64,000 bases of DNA from Reticulitermes speratus (GCA_021186555.1 JAJKFL010000005.1:49569635-49633634), one strand, 5' to 3'. Shown: positions 1-11,093, numbered from the stretch's first letter. Notes: a model not told the origin generated them from the sequence alone. Made by a program: numbers and translations.

Positions 1-138
1 AACTTTTTCCATTATTGCAAAAGTACTTAACACAATATACTACCTTTCGGATGCAAATTTCTTCCTTCTTTAGATGAAAAAGTGGAAACATTTCCTTTAA
101 ATCCTGCTGATATTATCCATGCACACCCACCCCCTCCC

Positions 139-383
139 ATGGCGCAAAAGCCCCTAGTGGGCCAGGGCTTCCTCATTGTCGAGCCTTCACGATCACACCC
201 AGACATACCACAGTCGGTAGGACTCCTCTGGACGAGTGATCAGCCCGTCGCAGACTCTACCTGACAACACACAACACTTACAACAGACAGACATCCATGC
301 CCCCGGTGGGATTCAAACCCACAATCCCAGTAAGCGAGCGGCCGCAGACCCACGCCTTAGACCGCGCGGCCACTGGGATCGGC
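139..383 (-). repeat. tRNA-derived SINE, family A (copy 1)
   Basis: Read on the minus strand this starts with a tRNA-like head: a box A-like stretch (tggccgcgcggtctaag) and a box B-like stretch near 305-330 (ggtttgaatccc, one base off the usual GGTTCGAATCC). A body without open frame follows. It matches 48349-48613 over its whole length and 28307-28520 in its 3' part. Such heads are internal RNA polymerase III promoters; mobility would depend on LINE enzymes. The tRNA part cannot be a working tRNA because no acceptor stem closes. Confidence 0.85.
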
Positions 384-1705
384 ATATTATTTCTGTACCA
401 TTGTCAAAAGTCTGTATGTTACCACTGTCACGTGGACATTGCACCATGTTTCTCACCGTCCATATGATACATAAAAATAATTTCACACCAGAAGTAATTC
501 TTAAAGGTTACTGCAGATGTTACATTGTTATTGTTTAAGTTTCCAAGTTTTCACGACGCTGATTTATTCAACGAAGGCCTTCTTTTGGTTTTTGGACCGT
601 GCAGTGGTTTTGGCCCAAAATCTCGCTGTAACATACCACCTAAACCTTCAAGGTAACAATTGTTTCGCTATCCACTTGGAACAATTCAGTCAGCTTACTG
701 ATGGCCGCAGTACTTTCTTCCGAAACGTCGGAACAATTAACCGCTACACGGTGCAAAACACAAGATATAATAATAATTTTATTATTATTTTTTATTTAAT
801 GACGTTTCATATTAATCATCTTGTGTTTCTATATTACATCGAATTATGGGTTCATTGGTGAATAATAAATTTGGAAGGATGTGGAAATAAGTGGGTCGTG
901 GCCTACTTTAAGACGTTATCCCGAAATTTGCCTGCAAGAACTGAAACATAAAATCAAGAAAAATTCAATCATTGCAGTCGGTTTCCTGTCCCATATTCGA
1001 ACCTGCGACTTTTCGAATAAGAGACAGGGTTGCTAGACACTTCTTAAGAACACTTCAATTATTCATCGTTCAAGCGTCAAGATGTACATCACACTGCGAT
1101 AATGACTGCAAATTTAAAAAAAAATATTTTTGCCAATAATAACACTGGGACTACATTTCGATACATACGGATTGCGAGATGAAGCAATGTATCGAAATAA
1201 TCCGCCTCCAGTAGTTTAAACACCTGATGCCTCCTTTTAAAGCCCTGCACATTGCGTATGCACAATTGTACTTAAATCCTTTGACTACACACACCGAACA
1301 CTGTCCTTATCCTTGTGACGTGAACAGTCCATTCAAATAAATGTAGGTCAAGTCTTGTAGCACAAAACGTAGTGAATTCATCTGAAAAGTTCTTTCAAAA
1401 TGTGTTAAAACTCTTTGTTGTGTCAGTCGATTGTTGATGTTCCGTTCGTAAAAGCATTTCGATAAACAAACTCATCTCTCTGTGATTTTTCATTGGACCC
1501 CCTACCACCTGCATTACAATTTCTGCCTTCCTGACGAAGAGGGAAATATTCCATCATAACAATTACGTAATACGCTGACAGAGCTTCAGGCATGCAACCT
1601 CTGTAACGTACATTGAGTAGCCCTGCCTTGTGTTTCTGCACTCCACATCTGCTTTCCACGAATATGAAGGTCAATGTAAGTTCACAAATGTAATTTTCTT
1701 AATGC
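384..1705. other. no gene recognised; one decayed hammerhead-like motif
   Basis: I see no gene or clear element here. Short open frames (517-861 plus, 1423-1674 minus) resemble nothing I know. Around 698-731 on the plus strand there is CTGATGG followed by CCGAAACGTCGG, a decayed form of the hammerhead-like motif described for 16709-16755, without a convincing stem II. Confidence 0.5.
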
Positions 1706-1790
1706 GTCTGGATAGCTCAGTTAGTAACGTGACCTGCATATGAGGTAAACACCTGCCTTTCGATTCCTGAAAAGTAATCAGTCATCCCCC
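1706..1790 (+). repeat. tRNA-like SINE head, fragment
   Basis: The stretch ggatagctcagttagtaacg resembles a tRNA box A, and a box B-like ctttcgattcc follows about 35 bases later. Spacing fits a tRNA-derived SINE head. The body after it (C-run near 1787, then gggg) does not match the other families here, so this is a decayed or unrelated copy. Confidence 0.4.
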
Positions 1791-1848
1791 CCCCAGAAGG
1801 GGTCTGGGGGCCTCAACAGCATTCTGTTCAGTATTTCTTTTTGTACAA

Positions 1849-2113
1849 GAGTCGAAATGGGTTATAACGCCATGAAATGGACTGAATATTTTGTGTCGTC
1901 ATAAACGAGTATCGTTATAAGCAAGTGTCGTTATAAACGAGTGTCTTTATAAAAGAGCGTCGTTATAAAAGAGTGTCGTTATAAATGAGTGTCGTTATAA
2001 CCGAGGAGTATAATGTTATGGTTAACAGTGAGGAATTAATTGGTACCACAGAATATCTGACGTTATAGAAGAGGTGTCGCATAAACCGATGTCGTTATAA
2101 CCGGGTTCGACTG
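1849..2113 (+). mobile_element. Short inverted-repeat element (MITE), pogo/Tigger-like ends, copy 1
   Basis: The ends are inverted repeats: gagtcgaaatgggttataac on the left and gttataaccgggttcgactg on the right. The internal sequence, including a stretch with ggaattaattggtaccacag, is the reverse complement of the element at 3997-4183. There is no transposase. Ends of this kind (CAGTCGAACC..TATAACGA) recall pogo/Tigger MITEs of insects, which duplicate TA; a TA lies just right of the element but the left junction is not clean. The copy is longer than its partner because of an internal short tandem repeat at 1897-2010. Confidence 0.7.
1897..2010 (+). repeat. About 18-bp tandem repeat inside the MITE
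   Basis: About six imperfect units of the type cgttataaacgagtgt follow one another. The other MITE copy (3997-4183) has only about two such units, so the array expanded inside this copy or shrank in the other. Confidence 0.75.
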
Positions 2114-2242
2114 TATTTAGCGACAATGTCAGTGTCTGAGGGTGCACAACCCTCTGTCGCGAACCGGTCGCATTAGCATGACAAAGGCCCACCATCTCGG
2201 CAGTTGTCTGCTGGTACTGCGAACCCACGAAATTTATCTTTG

Positions 2243-2570
2243 TCATATATATCTTATGCAGACAAATGTACACTGTTTTATGTTATTTAACATAATTTTT
2301 ATTAAATGCTGCCCAACATGTTTCTAGCCTATATAAGGCTCATCTTCAGGGGCTCTTTCGTTGAAATTACAACAGCTATATTATTGGTACATAATATTCT
2401 TAAAATGCCGTTAGATGTACCTGGTTATTGATATCTGTAACAGTCATTGTGCTTTCACTATAGATTTGTTGAAGGCTTATATAGGCTAGAAACATGTTGG
2501 GCAGCATTTGATAAAAATTGTGTTAAATAACATAAAACAGTGTACATTTGTCTGCATAAGATATATATAA
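2243..2570. mobile_element. Foldback element with hammerhead-like motif (type FB5)
   Basis: The two ends are inverted copies of each other for about 95 bp: the left arm (2243-2335) ends in cccaacatgtttctagcc and the right arm (2475-2570) begins with ggctagaaacatgttggg. Between them lie about 140 bp of single-copy sequence. The left arm carries a complete hammerhead-like motif on the minus strand (2311-2353), while the right arm repeats only its 3' half. No protein is encoded. The inverted layout with a ribozyme-like motif at the inner edge of one arm recurs in this window. Confidence 0.75.
2311..2353 (-). ncRNA. Hammerhead-ribozyme-like motif, type I layout
   Basis: On the minus strand the order is GCCC (stem I), CTGAAGA, T, AGCC pairing with GGCT across a TTATATA loop after a G.A pair (stem II), GAA, the palindrome ACATGT (stem III), T, then GGGC, the complement of the first strand. 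This fits the CUGANGA..GAA core and a GUH cleavage site (GTT). The single T before stem II is extra relative to the standard core and is found in every copy here. Activity is not shown. Confidence 0.55.
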
Positions 2571-3136
2571 TTTAAAATGTACGGTACAAGTAACGTAAAG
2601 TTTATCTTTGTTGTCTAAACAGAGATTCGAGCCGGTTGCCCTGGTACCATTGAACCAGCTTGCTGGATGCTACTCGACAAGATATTTCGGTAGGGTAAAG
2701 CGGCCTAGGGTAAATACCTTGTACCTCCATCTGGTGACGAGCTTATACATAGAATGTGCGGAGCCCTAAACCCACGTCTGTTGTAGGCCTTTATAGCGGG
2801 GTTCATTACTTTCAGGCTTACTTATAATATCAATTCGTGTAGCTGAGTCAGAAGACGAACAGAATCCCCACATGCATCTAGCTAATACTTTACGAAGGAG
2901 CAACGTTTCTTTTACAGATCCGTAAAGACTTTCAGCATGATAAATGGCTTCGGCATATTGGGCTAAACCATGACGTATATTATACATTCTTTTCACAAAG
3001 TCAGGACATTCATCCGCCCGCCTTCTATACACACTTTGTGTCGCCAGAACTAGAGATATTATTGTAATTCGATGTGACATTTGAATTTTATGCTTAGCTG
3101 GGCAGGGTATAGTGACTACACTAAGGGACAGACGAA
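2571..3136. other. no gene recognised
   Basis: A 149-residue open frame on the minus strand (2766-3215) overlaps the SINE that follows and resembles no protein I know. Nothing else stands out. Confidence 0.5.
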
Positions 3137-3371
3137 TACCGGCAGGATCGAGGGATTTTTTTTTCTTCTCCAAAGCATCCAGACCGGCTTTGGAACCGTC
3201 CAACCCCCTATTCAACGGGTATTGGGGTTCTTTCCTGGAAGTAAAGCGGCCGAGGCGTGAAGTTAACCACTAACCTCTCTCTCGTGCAAAGGTTAAGAAT
3301 GAGTGGAGATACACGTACACAAGTCTTCATGGCGTTTACACAGACAACTTTACCTTTACCTTTACCTTACT
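3137..3371 (+). repeat. tRNA-derived SINE, family B, 5' decayed
   Basis: The body matches family B (reference copies 38340-38614 plus and 54195-54480 minus): a gaccggctttggaacc stretch, then tattcaacgggtattgggg, aagcggccgaggcgtgaagtt and a cttcatggcg near the end. It closes with (tttacc)n, the usual tail of this family. The tRNA head is missing or too decayed to read. Confidence 0.7.
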
Positions 3372-3635
3372 TTGGTGGGCAAATTTAGTTGTGAAATTAC
3401 GTTTTATGAGAGGTAACGCCGTGCAGTTTGGTATTGTTACAAATCTAATAACCTGCATGGCGTCACATCCCAGAAGATCCGTAATCTTATCACTCATCAC
3501 AACGAGAACTGCTTGTATCGAATTTAAAGTATGCTGCTCTTACGAAATATGTACACGACATGAAATGTAGAGGGCATGGGCGGGGAACGTAGCGCGCACG
3601 GTAGCGAAGAGAAATGCACACAAAGCTGTGACAGG

Positions 3636-3845
3636 AAACCAGAAGGAAAGAGGACACTTGGAAGACCTAAGTCTAGATTGGAGGACCCCATTTAAGTGGA
3701 GATTACAAATAAAAATACAATTCATTTGGCCCAGAAAAGGGACCGATAATAGGGTTTTGTGAATACTGTAATGATCCTTCGGTTTACATAAAATGAATGA
3801 GCAACTACTAGAGTCTCAAGAAGGACTCTGCACGAGGGAGTTACG
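3636..3845 (+). mobile_element. LINE 3' end, TTAG-tailed family (decayed copy)
   Basis: Translated pieces in shifting frames read like the C-terminal tail of a non-LTR reverse transcriptase protein (a G-R-P-rich stretch, then an I-L-A-Q-like segment). The following untranslated part (gtaatgatccttcggtttac, then gtctcaagaaggactctgc) matches the 3' ends at 37610-37732 and, in reverse, 39598-39888. Frameshifts make it dead. Confidence 0.65.
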
Positions 3846-3996
3846 AAGGCTATAGTAAAGCACATGTCGAACCCAAAGACGTAGCCTATATGTTTGGGAA
3901 ATATGTACCCTAGCCGAGATGGGATTTGTCAATTTGTTTCCTTAGTTTAAGGTACAGGCTCCGTATGTGGTGTGGACATGTGAAATGTAGGTTAAT

Positions 3997-4183
3997 AGAG
4001 TCGAGCCCGGTTATAACGATTTCGGTTTATACGACACCTCGTATATAGCGTTAGATATTCTGTGGTACCAATTAATTCGTCACTGTTAACCGTAACATTA
4101 TATTCCTCGGTTATAACAACACTCATTTATAACGACACAAAATATTCAGTCCCTTTCATAACGTTATAACCGGGTTCGACTCA
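3997..4183 (-). mobile_element. Short inverted-repeat element (MITE), pogo/Tigger-like ends, copy 2
   Basis: The ends gagtcgagcccggttataac and gttataaccgggttcgactc are near-perfect inverted repeats of about 20 bp. The inside is the reverse complement of 1849-2113, without the expanded short repeat. It carries no coding sequence. The two copies lie in opposite orientation about 1.9 kb apart. Confidence 0.78.
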
Positions 4184-4207
4184 ACTTTATGTTATATGAA
4201 CGGTGTG

Positions 4208-4753
4208 AACAAAAGCAGCAACTTCAGCTGCTGTTTTCCAAACATGTGTAACAAAAGCAACAACTTCAGCTGCTGTTTTCCAAACATGTGTAACAAAAGC
4301 AGCAACTTCAGCTGCTGTTTTCCAAACATGTGTAACAAAAGCAACAACTTCAGCTGCTGTTTTCCAAACATGTGTAACAAAAGCAGCAACTTCAGCTGCT
4401 GTTTTCCAAACATGTGTAACAAAAGCAGCAACTTCAGCCTCTGTTTTCCAAACATGTGTAACAAAAGCAGCAACTTCAGCTGCTGTTTTCCAAACATGTG
4501 TAACAAAAGCAGCAACTTCAGCTGCTGTTTTCCAAACATGTGTAACAAAAGCAGCAACTTCAGCCTCTGTTTTCCAAACATGTGTAACAAAAGCAGCAAC
4601 TTCAGCTGCTGTTTTCCAAACATGTGTAACAAAAGCAGCAACTTCAGCTGCTGTTTTCCAAACATGTGTAACAAAAGCAGCAACTTCAGCTGCTGTTTTC
4701 CAAAATGTGTAACAAAAGCAGCAACTTCAGCCGCTGTTTTCCAAACATGTGTA
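4208..4753 (+). repeat. 42-bp minisatellite, about 13 units
   Basis: The unit runs aacaaaagcagcaacttcag, ctgctgttttccaaacatgtgt. Variation is limited: agcaac versus agcagc, ctgctg versus cctctg, and one unit near 4700 has lost three bases. Each unit can fold a small hairpin (agcagc with gctgct). Because 42 is a multiple of three, both strands keep an open frame (4196-4816 plus, 4192-4683 minus), which is no evidence of a gene. Confidence 0.97.
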
Positions 4754-5004
4754 ACCCTAAGTCTCTTAACTCATGAACATTTACAGACATGCACACCGGA
4801 ACAACTAAAGCTTTGACGTGTTTAGTATTCACAGCTTTCTGAAGCTTTTAAAAGCTCAGTAAACGATAAAGCATCGTAGACAACAAGACGTTCCTGAGTT
4901 GTTCTGAGTTGTTCAAACAGCAGTGATTTTGCAAGAGAGGACATTTAATTTGCTTGATATGTTAGTTTCAGCCATTTATTATTATTTTGCGATGATTTTC
5001 TTTC

Positions 5005-5105
5005 TTGGACTTCTTGACCCTTGAAGATGGGACCGATAGGTTGTCCCGAAACGTCGGTACAGAACTACCATTCAACGCTGCATAATATCCCAGAAGAGCG
5101 CAGAC
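5005..5105 (+). mobile_element. Single arm of foldback family FB1 with hammerhead-like hairpin
   Basis: The sequence cttgaagatgggaccgatag, then gttgtcccgaaacgtcggta, followed by an arm ending in catcctctact, matches the arms at 41212-41322, 47846-47975 and 60446-60542. The hairpin GGGAC..GTCCC is perfect and is followed by GAAACGTC. The core reads CTTGAAGA rather than CTGANGA, one T more, so this family may be a decayed branch. No partner arm is seen here. Confidence 0.7.
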
Positions 5106-5652
5106 ATCCTCTACTGTTACTTCTTTTCTTTTATTTAAGTCGTGGCCTTTATTTCAGGTTCTTATTCCAGTTGCCATCTTTCTCATTTTATCGCCAATCT
5201 ATAGTCCAAATCCGCCATAACACGTGTGCTGTTTAGAACACTTTATTAATTTTTTTTTATTTTTACTTATCATCAACTGTCCAACACAGCAAATATTACC
5301 ATTACTAACACCTTCATTTTAGTTAGACTTTATTGTCAGTAAAAATAATTACCTAAATATTTAAGCACAATAAAACTCTACACCAAGACATTCCCACAAA
5401 ACGACAGAACGTTTCTAATTACACGGATTTTAAATATGCAATAAATGGGCGGGATACAAGAAACGAGAAATTTTTATTGTAAAAGCTATGCGGAACATTT
5501 CACTTTGGAGACCCAGCTGTATATGGAAAGGGTTTTAAATAAATAAGAGTTGAGTATTTGGGACGGATACAGCTGGCTCAGAACAAGGTCAGTAATGGGC
5601 TCCTATCATCACGGTTAATGAATCCAGTATATTCCATAAGGAGGGAAGAATT
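5106..5652. other. no gene recognised
   Basis: AT-rich sequence without a recognisable gene or repeat. Confidence 0.5.
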
Positions 5653-6380
5653 TCTAAAGGTACGTTTTCACGGGGATAATTTACGAGCCGCTAGTGCGAG
5701 CGGTAAGTGAAGTTGCCCCGTAGCAACAGCCGCACTATGTACTTACTCGCGTACCCGGATAGGGCCACCTAGAGTTGACGACCGGGCTACTTTGCTGTCT
5801 TGTTACCGGTCACATGATCTACGAGCGGGCATGTAGAACCCCGTGGCAACACGTACTAGCTCACTGTGCGGCTAGTGTCAAGTTATGTTTATAGCTTGTT
5901 TTGACTCCACGTGTTGATTGTTTTGCATTGTTACATCATTAAAAATGGTGTCCAAGTGGAATAGTGAGGAATTTGTCGAGTTTTTAGATGTCTACGAGAA
6001 CGTTGAGTGTCTTTGGAACATCCGACATTCCGACTACAACAATAAAATTAAACGCGACAGTGCAATGTCAAAACTAATGGGCGAACTATTAAAAAAATAA
6101 TGTGGCTGTCGAAGGTGTGGATGTTGTACGAAAGAAAATAAAAAGTATAAAGAACGTGAAGCTTGTGAAGATTGAAAAATCCAAAAAAAGTGGAGCACGA
6201 GCTGACGATCAATAGAAGGATCAACCACTTCATCAACAGCGTTTTCCCACATTGTCCGACAGCAGTGCCTACTTCCCAGTAACTGACCCGGCCTAGTGGC
6301 AATACAAACTTACCCGGTAACCTACTTGCCAGCTCGACTTACCAGCTCGTAAACTATCCCCGTGAAAACGAACCTTTAGA
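5653..6380 (+). mobile_element. PIF/Harbinger-like DNA element, internally deleted
   Basis: Long terminal inverted repeats enclose 728 bp: the left end reads tctaaaggtacgttttcacg and the right end is its complement (cgtgaaaacgaacctttaga), with pairing continuing for about 36 bp to the gctcgtaaa side. Inside is the start of a MADF/Myb-like DNA-binding protein (5945-6214). PIF/Harbinger elements are known to encode such a protein beside the transposase. No transposase is present, so the copy is non-autonomous. The expected 3-bp target duplication is not clear because the outermost bases are themselves inverted. Confidence 0.75.
5945..6214 (+). pseudogene. MADF/Myb-SANT-like DNA-binding protein of a Harbinger element, frameshifted and truncated
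   Basis: The frame from the ATG at 5945 gives 51 residues (MVSKWNSEEFVEFLDVYENV at the N-terminus, then CLWNIRHSDYNNK) that fit the first half of a MADF domain: an acidic helix, the conserved C-L-W-(N)-x-x-x-x-D-Y motif, then K-R-D-x-A. It stops just after a run of seven A bases at about 6091-6097. Reading on in the frame one base off continues the domain (VAVEGVDVVRKKIKSIKN, then SKKSGARADD) up to a stop at 6212-6214, so a slip in the A-run broke the gene. The transposase-bearing rest is deleted. I start at 5945 because upstream codons of the same frame do not resemble MADF. Confidence 0.75.
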
Positions 6381-8139
6381 TAACAGCGACATTGGTGGTA
6401 GTTCTGTGCCTGGTTTGATGTTCTTACAGAGGTGCTGGTAAAGATTTCCCTCCTCTGGGAGTGACTTCTTTTTTATACATCGATAAACAGATACCATAGT
6501 TTCGGAGAAATTTTACGCCTCTATCTTCAGGATGGTTCAAGAAAAGTGGACTACGCAGAAGATGGACATATCAAGTTCCTCCTGAAATTTGGTGTCCATT
6601 TCTCAGTCTACAAGGCATCATATCATAGAATATGGAAATTTTTACTGACATCTGTTCCCAAGTTTATATTACATTGTGCATCTAACCTTGAGAAATTCTC
6701 ATTACTATGCTGAGAACGCCGTTTAATTTTCTTTTCCGCTAATTCTTCTTAGTACTTACCCGCCTCATTACGCCAAACTTCCTGTGTACAATAAGCAAAT
6801 TCCTTCCTCAGTCTCAACGCCCAGGCTTTACGTTTTATCCACAGCAATTCTCATCAATTAAGACATGCGGCTGAGTAGTTAACAAACCGGGAGGCCTCGT
6901 CTCAAACTTTGGGCCAGAAGCCGTCTAGTCTAAAATTCTCATATTTTTTCCTCGCTCACTCATGGCGATTTTCGGGAGAATATCTTAAAATAGGCCATGA
7001 TATTTCCCCCTGCATCCCCTCCAATTATTAATCTACAAATAATCCTATATAACGCTAGTAGTGTTACACTCTATATGAAATGACGAGAGTTTTAAAGCCA
7101 GGGGTCGCCGTACGAACCACCAGGTTTAACAAACAACAATTCTACATTCTTCACACAGAATGCATACATATGTTTTACATGAATCTCAATAGAAACAACG
7201 ATCATTTCCCTATGCCGCGTTAACTGACGTCTTTTTATAATCCAGACACAGTGTGTTTACTGCGCGGTACGAACTGAGTCTCCATAATTCAGGGTAACAT
7301 TCAATTTAAAGGGTTATATGTAGCAGTCAAAATTTTAGCAAAAGAAAACAAAGAATTGACATATTTGTTATCCTAGTTTTCTTCTTCCAAATTCCACTTT
7401 TGCCTTTCTTTCTTATCCTCATATAAAGGACCTATACATTTTAAGAAATCTTCCGTTTATTTGTTCTTCCAAGAATCCATCGGTTTTTTCCCCGTTGAAT
7501 TCGCTTTTCTTCTGAGACATCATTTATTTCTACCTCCAAAAGTGAGCCTATGTCTGAATTGTATGCACTTTTGATCAAACTCTTTGCATGCTCTTCATTC
7601 AAATTTCTTAGCCCCAAAACATCTAAAATACAGGGTGTTTCCTTTAGTTTCCCCAAGCATGGCATTTGTATAACACTTAAAGCCTGCATGCTTTCTCACC
7701 TCTGATACAGTTTTTAGTCCACTTCCGTTGGCATTGCCAATACTCACAGGACTGTCACAATGAATATGGAAGTCTATAATTTGAGGTTCTCACAGCGGCG
7801 TTGCTGAAGATTCATACCTTCTAGGATGTAAAGCTACTTCTAAACTGCGTGATTCTGAAGGTAGTAGGTTCGTCCGAAACGTCAGGAACTATTCACGGAA
7901 CGAAAAAGCGTAACATCCGAAAACAGTTAAATTTTCAAGTCTATAACTTCACGAAAGTAGATTTTAGGGTAAATTGCACGACGAAGGGCGATTTCGCTAG
8001 TAAGAAGATAGAAATAGTTGACTTAGCACATTTCACTTCTGAAATGTGATTATCGTGTTTTCGAAAATCCTTTGCTTGCTTAATTCGCTTCCGAGTGTCA
8101 TTCAGCGGGCTGTGTTACACCCGCGTGTTTCGCCAACAG
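6381..8139. other. no gene recognised; two small repeat fragments
   Basis: No gene stands out. A stretch near 7245-7285 (tgtgtttactgcgcggtacg) is the reverse complement of the start of the satellite unit at 26110-27445. At about 7850-7905 tccgaaacgtcaggaactat resembles an arm of foldback type FB2. The 82-residue open frame at 7441-7689 (minus) resembles nothing I know. Confidence 0.5.
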
Positions 8140-8240
8140 GTCGATTGATGATAAGCTACATGAAGATTGATGATAAATTACGTGACGATTGATGATAATT
8201 TGCATGATGATTTGATGATATGTCGCATGAAGATTAACGT
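8140..8240 (+). repeat. Short tandem repeat around gattgatgata
   Basis: About four imperfect units of 30 bp carry gattgatgataa followed by a variable acgtga/acatgaa part. Confidence 0.7.
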
Positions 8241-8276
8241 CGTCTAGAAAATAACGTCATGTCGACTTGTATTTAG

Positions 8277-8321
8277 TTACCGACGTTTCGGAGATGCTTG
8301 ATTTCTCCATTTTCAGGGTAA
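8277..8321 (-). ncRNA. Hammerhead-ribozyme-like motif, core damaged
   Basis: On the minus strand: TTACC (stem I), CTGAAAA, T, GGAGA with TCTCC across a 9-base loop (stem II), GAA, ACGT, C, then GGTAA, the complement of the first strand. Both stems are perfect 5-bp helices. The core has A where the hammerhead G8 should be, so this copy should be inactive if the reading is right. Confidence 0.5.
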
Positions 8322-8344
8322 TCAAGCTATGAAGATTTATGCAT

Positions 8345-8700
8345 CAATAACTATCTAACTCCACGGAGCAAAGTCCTTCTTGAGACGCTAACAGGTCGTC
8401 AGCTAGTCAAGAAATTCCCCGCGTTTTGTGGAACCCGAAGGTTCATTACCGCACTCACAAGAGCCCGCTACCTGTCCCTATCCTGAGCCATATCAATCCA
8501 GTCCATGCCCCCATCCCACTTCTTGAATATCCATTTTAATATTATCATCCCATCTACGCCTGGGTCTTCCAAGTGTTCTCCTTCCCTCAGGTCTCCCCAC
8601 CAAAATTCTGTATGCACCTCTCCCCTCACCCATACGTTTATGTATCAATGCCGGTTGAAATATCCCTAAATAATACCGAACAGACATGGCATCATACACC
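8345..8700 (-). mobile_element. LINE 3' end, TTAG-tailed family
   Basis: The minus strand encodes up to position 8493 the end of a non-LTR retrotransposon protein: a run with [26 protein letters not shown], a familiar C-terminal signature after the reverse transcriptase domain. A stop then interrupts it, and 3' untranslated sequence runs down to about 8345. It is nearly identical to 39598-39888. The 5' part of the element is absent, as is usual for LINE insertions. Confidence 0.85.
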
Positions 8701-9283
8701 ATAGTACTGAAATATTTATCAGTAAAGCTGTAAGTAGCTCAAATCATGCATAATTTACGTGACTGGTAGGGTAAATCAGAGTCCGTGTCACGGACGATTC
8801 AAACACACAATGAGGCTAACAAAATCTGCAAACAGTGAGGGCAGACTAGCGTCATCTATCTGATAATATTCATATTTTAGTAGAGGAAAAAAAACAGTAG
8901 AGGCATTTTGGTACAACACGTGTAAAAGAAATCAAAATTTAACAAAGAAATTTTAATGAAATATTAAATTGTTTAACTGCAGTGATAACGGCACAATCGA
9001 GCCACGAACACACGCTTATTTACATAATCAAAATTGCAGCAAGTATCTTGTAAAACTGGACTCAAACGATCCTATTCAGTTTTATGCCTTCTGCTGCTTC
9101 ACGTCGTTAAATCGAAAGGCGACGACCGCACAGCAACACAAGTAGCGTGCTTTATTACCGGCAACAGACTGACTTTATGTAAATGCATATACTGCCTGTG
9201 CTTTATGTGCTCAGTCTTGGGGATTGCCACAAGTACGATAGGAATTTATTTCAGGCTTTAAAACTAAGACGTAATTAATAAGA
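8701..9283. other. no gene recognised
   Basis: Only short open frames such as 9034-9261 (plus, 75 residues) without known resemblance. Confidence 0.5.
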
Positions 9284-9285
9284 AT

Positions 9286-9313
9286 GGGGGGTGGGGGGGT
9301 GGGGGGGGGGGGG
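9286..9313 (+). repeat. Poly-G run
   Basis: Almost uninterrupted G over 28 bases, broken by two T. Confidence 0.9.
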
Positions 9314-9565
9314 AGATTCAACTGTAGAAACGAGAATAGTCCGCCTAGTTACCAAGGCAATAACAATACCGGGAAACAGCTCCTTAGCTTAACGTCCTTG
9401 TCGAAATGAACAGACGGGTTGCTTAAATTTAATTTACACGTACCCTAAGAGCTTTTAAGCGTAACACAGCACTAATAAAGCTCGAATATGCTATTACTTC
9501 AATCATTCCGTCTATAGTACAGTTTTACCATCATAAATAACAACAACAGGGTATAAATCACTTTC

Positions 9566-9925
9566 TGGTTTGTTCCGTCTTCGTGGTTGCTGGTATCTCC
9601 ATCTTTCTCTTGGTCGACCTACGTTTCTTCTGCCAGCCGGACTGTATTCGTGCACTAACTTTGCAAAGCCTGTATCTTTCGTTCTCAGTACACGTTGTGC
9701 CCACTTGTATCTATATTCTATAATAATTTCATTTGAGTTGCTTTGTTTTAGTTTTATTCTTTAACGTTTTTTGTTTCCACATAACGTATATCCTGCAAGT
9801 GACATAAAAAATTTCAACTTCACTGTCTCCATTCTTTCTTTCATATTGTTTTATTGAAGTTTAATTCTCACATCTATAACAGAGCGTTAATAAAGCCATT
9901 ATCTTATATAATTTCAAAAATGTTT
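9566..9925 (-). mobile_element. Relic of a LINE reverse transcriptase C-terminus
   Basis: Minus-strand translation, with frame changes and stops, gives pieces typical of the region after the reverse transcriptase domain of RTE/Jockey-like elements: a K-L-K-F-F-M-S-L-A-G-Y-T-like segment, then YKWAQRVLRTKD, and SPAGRRNVGRPRERWR. The G-R-P-R-x-R-W motif is the anchor. It is a different family from the other LINE ends in this window. Confidence 0.6.
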
Positions 9926-11039
9926 CCTTTCGTTTTAATTGTGCGTCGAATTTTTTAAACTTTGCTTGTGCTTCTACACGTTAGTGTAACTTATATATGA
10001 TACACTAAATTCCAAGTAGTGAAATTTTGTATTATTTTCAATTCCTTCCTTTCGTATCCTCCTATCAACTACCCAATTTATCTACCAATCAACCGATCAA
10101 CTTAACAACCAATCCATGCAAGTGTGACACTAAAGACTGTTATTTGGGATATGACATCGTGTAACTTGGTAGATAGATGTCATATTTTATGAGAAAGCTT
10201 TTGCCTTCTTCAGGAATGTGGTTACAATTCTGACCTCAACATGGAGACAGCGTCTCCTCCAAATTTTGTTATATATCTACCAAAATACACGGCGTCGATA
10301 TCACAGAAGGCATTCATCACATAATATTCACAAGTCTAAAATATTACCTAAGTAAACACCACTAACAAAATTATTGTTTTATGATGACATGCAGAATTAC
10401 TTTACTCCAATAAACATTATGTCCTACTTTAGTATCTTTCTCCATTCTAGGCCTCTATATACAGGTCACTGTCTAACAACGCGTACAAATAGGTTGCATT
10501 CAGCGCAACGCTCTTTCCCGATATGTGAACACAACTGCCACAGACAGTAATCCTCTCCATTCTTAACTCAGTTCTTCGCAGTACTTCCAAAAATTCCGTA
10601 CCAACTTCTGAAAGGAATGATAACTGGATATATTCCGTATAAATTAAATGAAAAAAAGAAGGTAATTACCAGAAAATAATTTACTCAAATCAGTCATACA
10701 CAACATATAAGCCAAGATAAAACAGGCAACATAATTCAGCTGATTAAATCATCATCAGGCCTATAACGAGAACATCAGAAAAGATGCTAAATACTGCTAG
10801 AGGCGTGAGATCTCCACATTTACAATATAATCATACATTGTAAATGTATCAAAAAATTAAAAAATTGACTGGCTTAAGAATGCATTAGCACGGTCTAATT
10901 TGAGGAACCTCTGGAAAAGGACAATTTTGGAGGAAGCAGGAAAATGCAGCAAAACTTGGAGTAGGTTAAGAGTTTGATGGGCAACAGAGTCAGATGGAGA
11001 TGCTTCACAAATGTCCTATGTTCCTAATGAAAGCAAGGA
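9926..11039. other. no gene recognised
   Basis: AT-rich. Near 10735-10765 the minus strand has CCTGATGATGATTTAATCAG, a possible remnant of the hammerhead-like hairpin without its 3' core. Confidence 0.5.
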
Positions 11040-11058
11040 TATACTACTACTACTACTA

Positions 11059-11093
<35 letters not shown>

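Noticed and set aside
4192..4816. Open frames of 163 and 206 codons on both strands
   Set aside because: They lie wholly in a 42-bp tandem repeat whose period is a multiple of three and which lacks stops; no start context, domain or neighbour supports a gene.
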